64,000 nucleotides of DNA from an uncultured Paracoccaceae bacterium (lineage in GTDB: Bacteria; Pseudomonadota; Alphaproteobacteria; Rhodobacterales; Rhodobacteraceae). The notes beneath the pieces are model-generated. The model was not told the DNA's origin. It was given only the letters and a program-made list of their open reading frames with translations, and made no database searches. Both the position numbers and the translations under genes were made by a program. Within the stretch, counting starts at the first letter, position 1; every line of letters starts with the position of its first letter. Location: assembly GCA_937146765.1 (NCBI GenBank), contig CAKZRP010000075.1, forward strand, positions 62,001-126,000, given 5' to 3'. This document shows positions 26,109-34,620 of the stretch, one piece after another.

Positions 26109-27161
26109 ATGAAACATCTCAAACAGACCCTGCGCGGCGCTGCCCTTCTGGCGCTGCTATCCGCCCCGGCCCTTGCCGAAACCACCGGGCCCGGCGGCGA
26201 GGCGGCAACGCCCTCGTCCTCTGTCATCGTCGACGACGCAGTTGTCGCCAAGGTGCAGGCGGGCGGGCACAAGGCGGCGTTGCTCTGGCACGACCAATCC
26301 GATTTCGTGAATGCGGTGACGGCGGGGGCCAGCGATGAATTCGCCCGCCTCGGCATCGAGGTTGTTGCCGTCACCAGTGCCGGTTTTGACGCAGCCAAGC
26401 AGCGCAGCGACATCGAGACCGCGATGGCAAAGCAACCCGATATCATCTTGTCGCTGCCTCTTGATCCGGTGACTTCCGCTGCCGCCTTTGCGGAAGCCAA
26501 GGAGGCCGGTGTGGCGCTCTCTTTCCTGTCGAACCTGCCCGCAGGCTATGAACATCCGCAGGACTACGCCGCCATCGTCACCGACGATCTGTTCCAAATG
26601 GGCAAGCAGGCCGCCGATGCTCTGGCCGCCTCGATGGGGGGCAAGGGCACCGTCGGCTGGATCTACCATGACGCCACCTATTACGTGACAAACCAGCGCG
26701 ACAATGCCTTCAAGGCGACGATCGAGGCGGATTACCCCGACATCTCCATCGTGGCGGAACAGGGCATCAGCGACCCGGCCCGCGCCGAAGACATCGCCAA
26801 TGCGATGCTCCTGAAGAACCCCGATCTGGGCGGCATCTACGTGACCTGGGCCGGTCCTGCCGAGGGCGTGCTGGCCGCGCTGCGCGCCAATGGCAACACG
26901 AGCACCAAGATCGTGACGCTGGATCTCTCCGAACCGGTTGCCCTCGACATGGTGCGCGGAGGCAATGTGGCAGCCATCGTCGCGGACGAGGCCTATGAGC
27001 TGGGCCGCGCCATGGCAGCCTCGGCGGTGCTGGACCTGCTCGGCGAAAAGGTGCCGCCCTTTGTCGTGGCTCCTGCAGTCACCGTGACGGCAGACAATGT
27101 CGTCGAGGGCTGGAAACGCTCGCTCAACGCCGCGCCGCCCGCAAGCCTTGCGTCGCAGTAA
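26109..27161 (+). CDS. Sugar-type ABC transporter substrate-binding protein (RbsB-like)
   Basis: The 350-residue protein is a periplasmic binding protein of the peripla_BP_4 class used by ribose-type (CUT2) importers. Residues 1-24 are a signal peptide (MKHLKQTLRGAALLALLSAP, cut after LA), with no lipobox cysteine. The mature protein has the usual repeats KQRSDIETAMAKQPDIILSL and TSTKIVTLDLSEP. The start ATG at 26109 has GGAGG 8 nt upstream. It is the third gene of the ROK-controlled operon and is followed by an 8-bp perfect hairpin. The ligand is unknown; the lack of sugar enzymes in the operon suggests a non-sugar or sugar-linked amino compound. Confidence 0.88.
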   Translation: MKHLKQTLRGAALLALLSAPALAETTGPGGEAATPSSSVIVDDAVVAKVQAGGHKAALLWHDQSDFVNAVTAGASDEFARLGIEVVAVTSAGFDAAKQRSDIETAMAKQPDIILSLPLDPVTSAAAFAEAKEAGVALSFLSNLPAGYEHPQDYAAIVTDDLFQMGKQAADALAASMGGKGTVGWIYHDATYYVTNQRDNAFKATIEADYPDISIVAEQGISDPARAEDIANAMLLKNPDLGGIYVTWAGPAEGVLAALRANGNTSTKIVTLDLSEPVALDMVRGGNVAAIVADEAYELGRAMAASAVLDLLGEKVPPFVVAPAVTVTADNVVEGWKRSLNAAPPASLASQ

Positions 27162-27177
27162 GCCTCCCCGCCTCAAC

Positions 27178-27207
27178 GGACGCGGCATCTGCGCATGGCG
27201 CGTCCGG
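27178..27207 (+). other. Intercistronic hairpin after the RbsB-like gene
   Basis: CGGACGCG (27178-27185) and CGCGTCCG (27200-27207) form a perfect 8-bp stem with a 14-nt loop, 16 bp after the binding-protein stop codon. The in-frame ATG at 27195 sits in its loop, which argues for the next ATG (27234) as the permease start. Confidence 0.65.
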
Positions 27208-27233
27208 CCTTCTCCTCTTTGACGGATCCGGCG

Positions 27234-28187
27234 ATGACTCTGGCCTATCAAAAACTCAAATCCTTCGATCTGCAGCAGGGCGTGATCTACATCGGCTTTC
27301 TGGCGATCTTCCTCTTCTTTGCGCTGACCTTGCATGACGACGGCTTTCTGACCAGCCGCAACCTGACCAACATCGTGCTGCAAACGGCACCCGCGACCAT
27401 CATGGCGATCGGCCTCGTTTTTGCCCTGTCGGCAGGTGAAATCGACCTCAGCTTCGGCTCGGTGGTGGCGGTCTCGGCCCTGTCGGCGGCAGTGGTGATG
27501 CAGCATTTCCCGATGCCGGTTGGCATTCTTGCCGGACTTGGCGCCGGGCTTGCCATCGGCGCCTTTAACGGCGCATTGGTGGCCTATGGGCGGCTGCCCT
27601 CCTTTTTGGTGACGCTTGCCACCATGGGGCTTTTTGCCGGCATTGCCCGCACGATGACCGACCTGCGCTCGATCCCGGTGCTGAACGAGAATTTCACCGG
27701 CCTGTTTGGCTCCGGCAAGCTCCTCTCCGTGCCCTCGCTGGTGATCTGGACCGCGATTGCGGTGGGCATCGGCCATATCGTCTACCGCAACACCCGCTTG
27801 GGCGCTCATGTTCTGGCGGTGGGCGACAATGCCCGCGCAGCCCAGGTCTCGGGCATCAAGGTGGCGCGCGTGCGGCTCTATGTACTCACCCTCTGCGGTG
27901 GCTGTGCCGGTCTGGCGGGGCTGCTTTACGCGGGGCGCCTGCAGGCGGCGAAATACACCCTCGGTGAGAGCGACCTGATGACGGTGATTGCTGCCGTGAT
28001 CGTCGGCGGCACCGCGCTGAACGGTGGCAAGGGCTCGGTCATCGGCGCGCTGCTCGGCTCGCTCCTGATGGGGATGCTCAACAACGGGCTGATCCTGATG
28101 GGTCTCGACGTCTCCGATCAGATGATCGTCCGGGGCCTCATCATTCTTCTCGCGGTCGCAGTTTCCCTGCGCGACACCAGCCGCTGA
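27234..28187 (+). CDS. Sugar-type ABC transporter permease (RbsC-like)
   Basis: The 317-residue protein is the membrane subunit of a ribose-type (CUT2) importer with 8-10 hydrophobic spans. Typical motifs are GLVFALSAGEIDLSFGSVVA in the second span region, YNTR-like VYRNTRLGAHVLAVGDNARA and the conserved C-terminal IVGGTALNGGKGSVIGALLG. I placed the start at the ATG at 27234; another in-frame ATG (27195) lies within a hairpin loop and neither has a strong ribosome site. It would pair with the binding protein before it and the ATPase two genes later. Confidence 0.85.
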   Translation: MTLAYQKLKSFDLQQGVIYIGFLAIFLFFALTLHDDGFLTSRNLTNIVLQTAPATIMAIGLVFALSAGEIDLSFGSVVAVSALSAAVVMQHFPMPVGILAGLGAGLAIGAFNGALVAYGRLPSFLVTLATMGLFAGIARTMTDLRSIPVLNENFTGLFGSGKLLSVPSLVIWTAIAVGIGHIVYRNTRLGAHVLAVGDNARAAQVSGIKVARVRLYVLTLCGGCAGLAGLLYAGRLQAAKYTLGESDLMTVIAAVIVGGTALNGGKGSVIGALLGSLLMGMLNNGLILMGLDVSDQMIVRGLIILLAVAVSLRDTSR

Positions 28188-28214
28188 ATTGGCGGACTTT
28201 CGGAAGGACACGAC

Positions 28215-29426
28215 ATGTTTCTTGATCTTCTCATCCGGCGCAATCCTGCCTTTGCCGAGGCCGCAATGGCGCTGCACCAGCAGGGTGCGATCCCGGCCAA
28301 TGCCTATGTGCTCGACCTCGACGCGGTGGAGCGCAATGCCCGGCTGATCCAGACAGAGGCCGACCGTCTGGGCCTCACCGTCTTTGCCATGACCAAACAG
28401 GTGGGACGTCACTCGGGCTTCTGCGAGGCAGTGATGGCGGGCGGTATCACCCGCTCTGTCGCGGTGGACATGGCCTGCGCGATGGCCTGCGATAGGGCCG
28501 GACTGAAGACCGGCCACCTGGGACACCTGGTTCAGGTGCCCGCGCGCGAGGCTTCTTATGCCGCCACCCATCTGCGACCCGACTACTGGACGGTGTTTTC
28601 CGACGCAAAGGCAGGCGAGGCTGCCGCCGCCGCCCATGCCGCGGGGCGCAATCAGGCGCTGATGGCGCGGATCCAGACGGAGGGCGATACGTTTTATCGC
28701 GGCCACGAGGGGGGCTTTGCCGCCGGGGAAATCACCGCCGTTGCCGACCGTCTCGACACGCTGGACGGAGGGCATTTCGCAGGCATCACCACCTTTCCGG
28801 CGCTGCTGTTTGACCCCGAGACACGTCGGGTGCGACCGACCCCGAACCTCGCCACGCTCAACCGCGCGGCCGAAGCGCTGGCAGCAGCGGGACGCCATGG
28901 CATCGCGGTGAACGCGCCTGGCACCACCTCCGCCACGGTTCTTTCCGCCCTTGCCGAGGCCGGCGCGACGCAGGTGGAGCCCGGCAACGGGCTGCATGGC
29001 ACCACGCCCCTGCACGCGGTGGAGGATCTGCCGGAGGATCCGGCCGTGCTCTACCTTTCCGAGGTTTCGCATCACCACGGCGGCAAGGCCTATTGCTTTG
29101 GCGGCGGCCTCTATATCGACCCGGTCTTCCCCAGGTATCAGGTGCAGGCCTTGGTCGGCGCGACCCCGACCACCCAACGCCATGCCCTGCGCGACGTGGA
29201 GATCCCGGATTACTCTGCCATCGACTACTACGCGATGATCGAGGCCACAGGACCCGAGGCACCAAAGACGGGAGATACCGTGGTCTTCGGCTTTCGCGGT
29301 CAGGCGTTTGTCACCCGCGCCTTGGTGGTCGGCCTGCGGGGCGTCGCCTCGGGTGCGCCGCGTGTCACCTCGATCGAGAACGGCTTTGGAGATCCCGTTC
29401 ACTGGGCCGGAGGGCTGGGCGCATGA
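28215..29426 (+). CDS. YhfX-like PLP-dependent enzyme (alanine-racemase-like fold)
   Basis: The 403-residue protein has an N-terminal alanine-racemase TIM barrel. The lysine expected to carry pyridoxal phosphate is in TVFAMTKQVGRHSG (about residue 60). The opening MFLDLLIRRNP and AYVLDLDAVERNARLI match the YhfX family of the enterobacterial yhf cluster. The C-terminal half includes VEPGNGLHGTTPLHA and SEVSHHHGGKAYCFGGGLY. Such enzymes racemise or epimerise amino acids or deaminate them, but YhfX substrates are not settled as far as I know. GGAAGGA stands before the ATG at 28215. It is inserted between permease and ATPase of the same importer, with a 4-bp overlap into the ATPase gene, so it is part of the same pathway. 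Confidence 0.82.
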   Translation: MFLDLLIRRNPAFAEAAMALHQQGAIPANAYVLDLDAVERNARLIQTEADRLGLTVFAMTKQVGRHSGFCEAVMAGGITRSVAVDMACAMACDRAGLKTGHLGHLVQVPAREASYAATHLRPDYWTVFSDAKAGEAAAAAHAAGRNQALMARIQTEGDTFYRGHEGGFAAGEITAVADRLDTLDGGHFAGITTFPALLFDPETRRVRPTPNLATLNRAAEALAAAGRHGIAVNAPGTTSATVLSALAEAGATQVEPGNGLHGTTPLHAVEDLPEDPAVLYLSEVSHHHGGKAYCFGGGLYIDPVFPRYQVQALVGATPTTQRHALRDVEIPDYSAIDYYAMIEATGPEAPKTGDTVVFGFRGQAFVTRALVVGLRGVASGAPRVTSIENGFGDPVHWAGGLGA

Positions 29427-30172
29427 CCGGTTCCACGCCTGTTCTGTCGCTTGCCAATATCCACAAGGCCTTTGACGGGGTCATTGCGATAGAGGATTTC
29501 TCCCTCGACCTTTATCCCGGCGAAATTGTTGCACTCGTGGGCGACAATGGCGCGGGCAAATCGACCCTGATCAAGATGATCTCCGGCGTTTACAGCCCCA
29601 CCTCGGGCACCGTGCGGCTCGAAGGGGATGAGGTCAGCTTTGCCGACGCCAGCTCCGCGCGCAGTCGCGGTATCGAGGTGGTCTATCAGGATCTCGCTTT
29701 GGCCGATCAACAACCGGTCTACATGAACATGTTCCTTGGGCGCGAGCTGACCAAGCCCCCCTTTGGCCTGTTGGACAAGGAGCGGATGCGCCAGGAAACC
29801 CAGGCGCTGGTGGATGAACTGGACGTGCGGATCCCCTCTGCCAGCTCGACCATCCGCGACCTCAGTGGAGGGCAGCGGCAAGGTATCGCCATTGCGCGCG
29901 CAACCCATTGGGCCAGCAAGCTGATCCTGCTCGACGAACCCACCGCGGCGCTAGGCGTGGCCGAGACCGCCCGGGTCGAGGAACTGGTGGCCCGCCTGCG
30001 CGCCCGAAACCTCGCGATCCTGATCATCAGCCACAGCCTCGATCAAGTGTTCCGCCTGTCGGATCGCATCTGCGTGCTGCGCCGGGGTCAACAGATCGGC
30101 ATTCGCAAGACCGTCGAGACCAACAAGAACGAGATCGTTTCGATGATCACCGGGGTTCACGCGCCGGCATAG
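29423..30172 (+). CDS. Sugar-type ABC transporter ATP-binding protein (FrcA-like, single domain)
   Basis: The 249-residue protein is one ATPase domain, not the doubled form of RbsA. Motifs are Walker A GDNGAGKST (near 44), signature LSGGQRQGIAIAR (near 144), Walker B LILLDEPTAALG and ISHSLDQVFRLSDR. The ATG at 29423 overlaps the stop codon of the PLP enzyme (ATGA) and has GGAGGG upstream; earlier in-frame starts lie inside the previous gene. It is the last gene of the operon and completes the importer begun by the RbsB- and RbsC-like subunits. Confidence 0.9.
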   Translation: MTGSTPVLSLANIHKAFDGVIAIEDFSLDLYPGEIVALVGDNGAGKSTLIKMISGVYSPTSGTVRLEGDEVSFADASSARSRGIEVVYQDLALADQQPVYMNMFLGRELTKPPFGLLDKERMRQETQALVDELDVRIPSASSTIRDLSGGQRQGIAIARATHWASKLILLDEPTAALGVAETARVEELVARLRARNLAILIISHSLDQVFRLSDRICVLRRGQQIGIRKTVETNKNEIVSMITGVHAPA

Positions 30173-30194
30173 GCGGGAACCTGCGCCGGGCGCC

Positions 30195-31527
30195 TTACCA
30201 GCCGGGCGGTCGGCGCAAGCGCCACGACCCGGTTTCAAACTCCATCTGCGCCCCGTTCAGATCGAGGTGCACAAGCTGTCCGCTTGTGTCCTCCATCAGG
30301 GAGAACGAAAATTCCGGCCCGAGTGCCCCAAGAAAAAAGGAGACAGGTCTGCGCGGTATCCTTGGGACAGAAGACTTTGGCAGATGCCCGGATTTTCACC
30401 GGTCCGCCCCGCCGTACCTTGGCGAGACTCTCCTGCATCAGACGCGGGAAACGTTGCATCATGGCAAGAGGGTGCTCCGGCCCCATCGGTCGGTCGCGGT
30501 CGCCGCAGGTGGCGCGCTTGCGTCCGTCCCGCGCGGCCTTTCCTCCAGAGGGGTCATCAAGGGTGCAAACGATCCCGCGGTCCCGGCGGCGATCAGAAGC
30601 CGTGCATTCTTCGGGATGTCCAGCCAACCGCCGTTATCCCAGACCTCTATGCCCTGACGTCCAAAATAGACGGCATGGCCCGAAGCCCGGTCGAGGAACT
30701 CTGTGTAATCCCAGTCCGGATCATAGGTAGAGCCGCCTCTCCGATGTTGATGCGCAACATGCACCCCCTCGGGTCGAGACGGATGTCGCGGATCAGGGTC
30801 CGGCTCCCGCCCTCGTTTTGCCCGAGGTTCTACCGGATCTGATCGGAGGAACGGCCTCGGAGCGCTACAAAAGACAAAACCGGCGTGATCTCTCCCCTTT
30901 AGGCGGAGAGTACCGGGACAAGGAGCCTCTGTGCCTCTGTCTCGGTGAGGAAACAGTCAGCGATCAGCGGGGCCCGCCTCCCAGCTTCAACACATGTCGG
31001 CAGGTCGAACCCCACTCCGCCCCCGGTCAGTCTCAAATCATAGGTCTGATGCTGCGAAAGGGACGGCTGTGCGGCCATGGTGCTGATGACCACCATGGCC
31101 ATCAGGATTTCAGGCTCCACCGCAAACCGCAACTCGAGGTCCAGCCAAGGCATTGGCGCGATCCGATCTTGCGTTATGAGGCACATGTCTTCGGGAACGC
31201 CTGGAAGAAGGATCTCCTTGCAAAAAGCCAGCACCCGATCCCATTCCTCCAAGGTCGCCTGACCACCTTGGCACTGTCCTCCCATACCCGCCAGATCCGC
31301 GGCCGCCGGTGCCACCATCCGGGTGACAGTGACCTGCTGGGGTGCCGGCGCCGATGGCAGGAGCGTCAGTGTCGCTGTCGGCTGCGCGTCTTAGCTCCGG
31401 TAGTTATTGCGATCCAAAGAATGGCTTTGGAGAAACCGCGGGAAATACTCGGCCAACCATCGGCCACAACGAGGTGAGGTGGAGCCAAAAGGGAAAAGAC
31501 GACCAAGATCAGTAGAGCGGGCCGCAT
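30195..31527 (-). pseudogene. Decayed secreted-protein gene downstream of the VWA gene
   Basis: No intact gene fills this 1.3-kb stretch, but the minus strand shows the remains of one. A start at 31527, 4 bp after the VWA stop codon, opens with a good signal peptide (MRPALLILVVFSLLAPPHLV). That frame stops near 31366. A second frame carries the sequence from about 31400 to 30899 (with EEWDRVLAFCKEILLPGVPE), which looks like real protein. A third piece includes TLIRDIRLDPRGCMLRINIG near 30770, a fourth TYDPDWDYTEFLDRASGHAV near 30720, a fifth MQRFPRLMQESLAKVRRGGP and a last MEFETGSWRLRRPPGW ending at TAA 30195. At least four frame changes are needed. The intact product would have been about 430 residues and exported. 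I do not recognise the family. Confidence 0.6.
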
Positions 31528-31531
31528 CGGA

Positions 31532-33688
31532 TCAGTTTCCCGCGCCAGCGGCAGCATCCAGCAGCCCCTTCATCGCCGCAGCCGCCTCGGGCGCCTCCCG
31601 CTGCAGATCCTCAATCACCTTGGACAGGGCTTCGGCTGGGTTTGGCGACCGGCGCGGGGCAGTGTCGCGGATCGAGCGGCGGATCAATTCCAGCGCGGCC
31701 AGGGTTGCCTCCGGCGCCGCCTGGAAATGGCAGAGTAGCCCGGCCTGAACCGCGATGCAGGGCCCGTTCATCGGTACCCATTGGTGCGGGTTGAGCACGA
31801 TGTCTTCCCCCTCCTGCCCATCATCCCCCGGCGCGAGGAAGGTCATTTGCACCCCACCCTCCTGTCCGGCGGAGGCGGCTCCCGCTGTCGCAGCCACCCG
31901 CGTGGGCTGATCCACGGACCATCCTTGCGGCACGATGGTCATGATCCCCACCGCCTCGTCATGAAAAACGCAGCTGCCGGTCTGCTCGCAGGTGAAGCCT
32001 GAGGTGACGGCGTCCCGGCCCGAGCCCTCGACGGCCTCGGGCTGCGACTGCCCGCTAGAGGCCTGGGCCTGCAACGCATCTGTGTCCCCCGTTCCAGCCA
32101 CGGCACTGGCGGAGGTTGCCGGAGTTGGCGCATTCGCCGAAGCCTCTTCGTATTGTACGCCCACAGCCACATGGAGAGGCTGGCGCGCCGCGATGCTCTG
32201 CGGCCCGTCCACGTCGGAGAAGATGTAGACCAGCTCATAGCTTCCCGCGTCTTGCGGGGCGAGCAAAGGCTTGCGCGGGCCATATTCATTGTCAAAGGCC
32301 GCTTCCATGTAGAGGCTCTGGTCCCAGCTGTAGAGCTGCCCGTCTTTCCAGACCTCAAGCCGATCCGCATGGGCAAAACCACCTGTCACCGTCACGGGGA
32401 TTTCCGCCCCTGGCGCCACGGCGTCGGGGGCATTGAGGACAACCTCCGGCCGATCCATGATGTCCAGCGGGAAGAGGGCCAAGGTGTGGGACAGGTCCTC
32501 CTCGCCGTAACGGTGGAAGGCAACCATATACGTCCCGGGATCAGTGGGCAGGTTCAAGCGCCCCACATAGGCGCCCTCAAGTCCGCTCTGGCTGCTCCAG
32601 GTCACCGCACGGTCCGTCAGCGCGCGAGCGTCTGCCGGTAACAAAGTGAGCTGGAAGTCCGCACCGCCCAGTGCCAGCCCTGCGCGGGTGATACGGAAGG
32701 GGAAAATGCCGCTGGCTGCAGCCCGCATGGCGCCGAGGGGCGGCACCAGTTCAAGGCTCGGCAAGTTCCCCTGGAAAGGCACATAGATCGTGCGCGCCTC
32801 GCCCGCGACCAGAACCTCCCGTGCCTCGCCATGGCCCTCCTCCCCTGCGTCCGCAGTCAGGATCCAGGCGCCGGGCGCCAGTTCAACCGGCAGACTGTCC
32901 GCATAGGCAAAGTCCAGCACGCCAAGTTCGACCATCGCAGTGCCCGTTTCGTGCACACCGCGAAAGGACACCCGGGCCGGGCGCCCGGCGATGTCATGGC
33001 GCAAGGTCAGATGCGCCTGGGCCTTGCCCGGCGCGACCTTCTCTGCCTCCGTCGAAGCGGTCGCAGTGGCACCAGTCCGGATCAGCGCTTCCGAGAGTTC
33101 CTGGCCAGACTGCGTGGACAGCACCAGACCGCCGGTTGCTTCAGCCACACAAGCGATCTGCTGGACCTCTGTCGCGCTGAGCCCAAAGCCAACCACATGC
33201 GCCCGCAGCGCGACCCCGGCGGCGGACAGTTCCTTTGCCACCGCGCAGGGATCGCCACCGCAGGTTTCCAACCCATCGGTCACCAGAACAATATCCGCCG
33301 CTTCAGCCGTCACAGGGATCTGGGCTGCGGCAAGGCGAAGCGACTCCGCGAGGGGCGTCTTGCCCTTGGGCGACAAGGCCCGAAGCCGAGCGCCCAGAGC
33401 TGCGGTGTCGTGCAGCGCCACGGGAGCCACAACCGCGATATCGGCACAGTCACCCTTGCGATTGTGCCCATAGGCGATCACACCTAGAGGTACATCACCG
33501 GAACGGGCACCCAGAAAGTCGGTCAGGACATCCCGCGCCACTTCGATCCGGGACTGGCCCTCCGGGAGTTCGGTCCACATGGAGCCGGATGCATCGAGAA
33601 TCAGGACAGACGCCCGATCAACCTCCTGCTCTGCCGACAAACTGGACGCCCAGAGACCAAAAACAACAGCAAACCCAATACCACGCAT
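31532..33688 (-). CDS. Secreted von Willebrand factor A domain protein
   Basis: The 718-residue protein has a signal peptide (residues 1-20, MRGIGFAVVFGLWASSLSAE) followed at once by a VWA domain with an intact metal site: DASGSMW at residue 33, a threonine in KGKTPLAES and VTDGLETCGG. The VWA domain spans about 28-220. The remaining 500 residues are beta-rich repeats with no motif I can name, a low-complexity Ala/Thr/Pro/Ser linker near 520-570, and a last domain with two close cysteines (FTCEQTGSCVF). The start at 33688 places the ATG directly before the signal peptide; a longer TTG start is less likely. A decayed secreted gene follows 4 bp later. It probably binds a protein partner in the periplasm or at the surface; the role is unknown. 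Confidence 0.78.
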   Translation of the reverse strand: MRGIGFAVVFGLWASSLSAEQEVDRASVLILDASGSMWTELPEGQSRIEVARDVLTDFLGARSGDVPLGVIAYGHNRKGDCADIAVVAPVALHDTAALGARLRALSPKGKTPLAESLRLAAAQIPVTAEAADIVLVTDGLETCGGDPCAVAKELSAAGVALRAHVVGFGLSATEVQQIACVAEATGGLVLSTQSGQELSEALIRTGATATASTEAEKVAPGKAQAHLTLRHDIAGRPARVSFRGVHETGTAMVELGVLDFAYADSLPVELAPGAWILTADAGEEGHGEAREVLVAGEARTIYVPFQGNLPSLELVPPLGAMRAAASGIFPFRITRAGLALGGADFQLTLLPADARALTDRAVTWSSQSGLEGAYVGRLNLPTDPGTYMVAFHRYGEEDLSHTLALFPLDIMDRPEVVLNAPDAVAPGAEIPVTVTGGFAHADRLEVWKDGQLYSWDQSLYMEAAFDNEYGPRKPLLAPQDAGSYELVYIFSDVDGPQSIAARQPLHVAVGVQYEEASANAPTPATSASAVAGTGDTDALQAQASSGQSQPEAVEGSGRDAVTSGFTCEQTGSCVFHDEAVGIMTIVPQGWSVDQPTRVAATAGAASAGQEGGVQMTFLAPGDDGQEGEDIVLNPHQWVPMNGPCIAVQAGLLCHFQAAPEATLAALELIRRSIRDTAPRRSPNPAEALSKVIEDLQREAPEAAAAMKGLLDAAAGAGN

Positions 33689-33777
33689 CACCAAGATCCA
33701 ATCAGAAACACCTGACTTGCCAGTGTGGCGAGGATTGCCGTTAATTCTACTTATCAATTTTCATAGGTATTTAAGCC

Positions 33778-34494
33778 ATGCAGACCTCGCTTGCGATCGG
33801 CGCGCTTGTGGAAGCTCTCGCCGCGCCTTCGCCCCCCGAAGACCTTTGGCACCACGCGACGACCTATCTGGAGCTCAAAGGCTTTGATCGGGTGTTTCAC
33901 ATCGATTGCAGCCAAGGCAGAAGCAGACCGACGGTACGAACCACCATGCCGCCCGGCTTTCTTGAGACCTATCACTCAGAACAGTTCGCCCGCCATGACC
34001 CGTTCCTGACCTACTGCCTTCCATCAAAGCACAGCATCTCCACGGGCATCGCCTATGTCGACGATTACGACTATCTGAGCCGCAAAGCGCGGGATCTGAT
34101 CGAACACGCGGCCCAATCGGGCTTTCAGGCTGGGTTTTCCCTCACAACCTCCCGGTCCGGCGGCCAGGGACTTGAAGGTTGGAATGTCGGCTCCTCCCTG
34201 CCCCGCAAAGAGGTTGAACAGATCCTGCTCCACTCCGGGACCGAGATCCGCCTTGTCCTGACTGCCTTGAAAGGGCGGCTCTCGGCACGGGAACACAGGC
34301 TGACCCGGCGCGAACATCAGGTCATGCAGCTGTTGATCGAAGGGCTTCGAACCAGGGAAATCGCCAATCGTCTGGATCTTCGCGAGGTCACGGTTGAATT
34401 CCACATCGCCAATATCCGCCGCAAACTGAAAGCGCCCACCCGGGAATCCGCCGTCGCCCGTTACTTGACGCACGCCGGGACAAACGCGCCGTAG
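33778..34494 (+). CDS. LuxR-family regulator with autoinducer-binding-like domain (solo)
   Basis: The 238-residue protein has an N-terminal autoinducer-binding-like domain (about 20-165) and a C-terminal LuxR helix-turn-helix (about 176-230: LTRREHQVMQLLIEGLRTRE, IANRLDLREVTVEFHIANIR). No luxI synthase gene lies in the window, so it is a solo. The ligand could be an acyl-homoserine lactone made elsewhere or another small molecule. It is divergent from the VWA gene across 89 bp and may regulate it. No ribosome site beyond a weak one was seen at the ATG. Confidence 0.85.
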   Translation: MQTSLAIGALVEALAAPSPPEDLWHHATTYLELKGFDRVFHIDCSQGRSRPTVRTTMPPGFLETYHSEQFARHDPFLTYCLPSKHSISTGIAYVDDYDYLSRKARDLIEHAAQSGFQAGFSLTTSRSGGQGLEGWNVGSSLPRKEVEQILLHSGTEIRLVLTALKGRLSAREHRLTRREHQVMQLLIEGLRTREIANRLDLREVTVEFHIANIRRKLKAPTRESAVARYLTHAGTNAP

Positions 34495-34620
34495 GCTCCC
34501 GAAGGGCCACGGTCGGCCGCTTCAGTCAAAGGCTTGCGTGCGTAAGGGTCTCTCACCGGGCCATTGTCTGGGCCTCAATCGCGGGCTGACCCCGCGCGTG
34601 CGCCCATCAATTCGTCTCGC

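Noticed and set aside
26157-29402. A very long open frame on the minus strand opposite the ROK-controlled operon
   Set aside because: It lies opposite four genes with clear family motifs and ribosome sites, and its product is low-complexity His/Arg/Gly-rich, as is usual for the antisense of high-GC genes.
30235-31318. Several small separate genes (about 100-140 residues each) in the decayed region
   Set aside because: None has its own ribosome site or a complete fold; together they read as frame-shifted pieces of one exported protein.
33711-33723. A lux-box-like CTG-N6-CAG upstream of the VWA gene
   Set aside because: The spacing is wrong for a canonical lux box (CTG-N10-CAG) and the flanks are not symmetric.
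34580-34596. Short hairpin CGCGGG/CCCGCG near the end of glk
   Set aside because: Six-bp stem without a T tract in GC-rich DNA; expected by chance.
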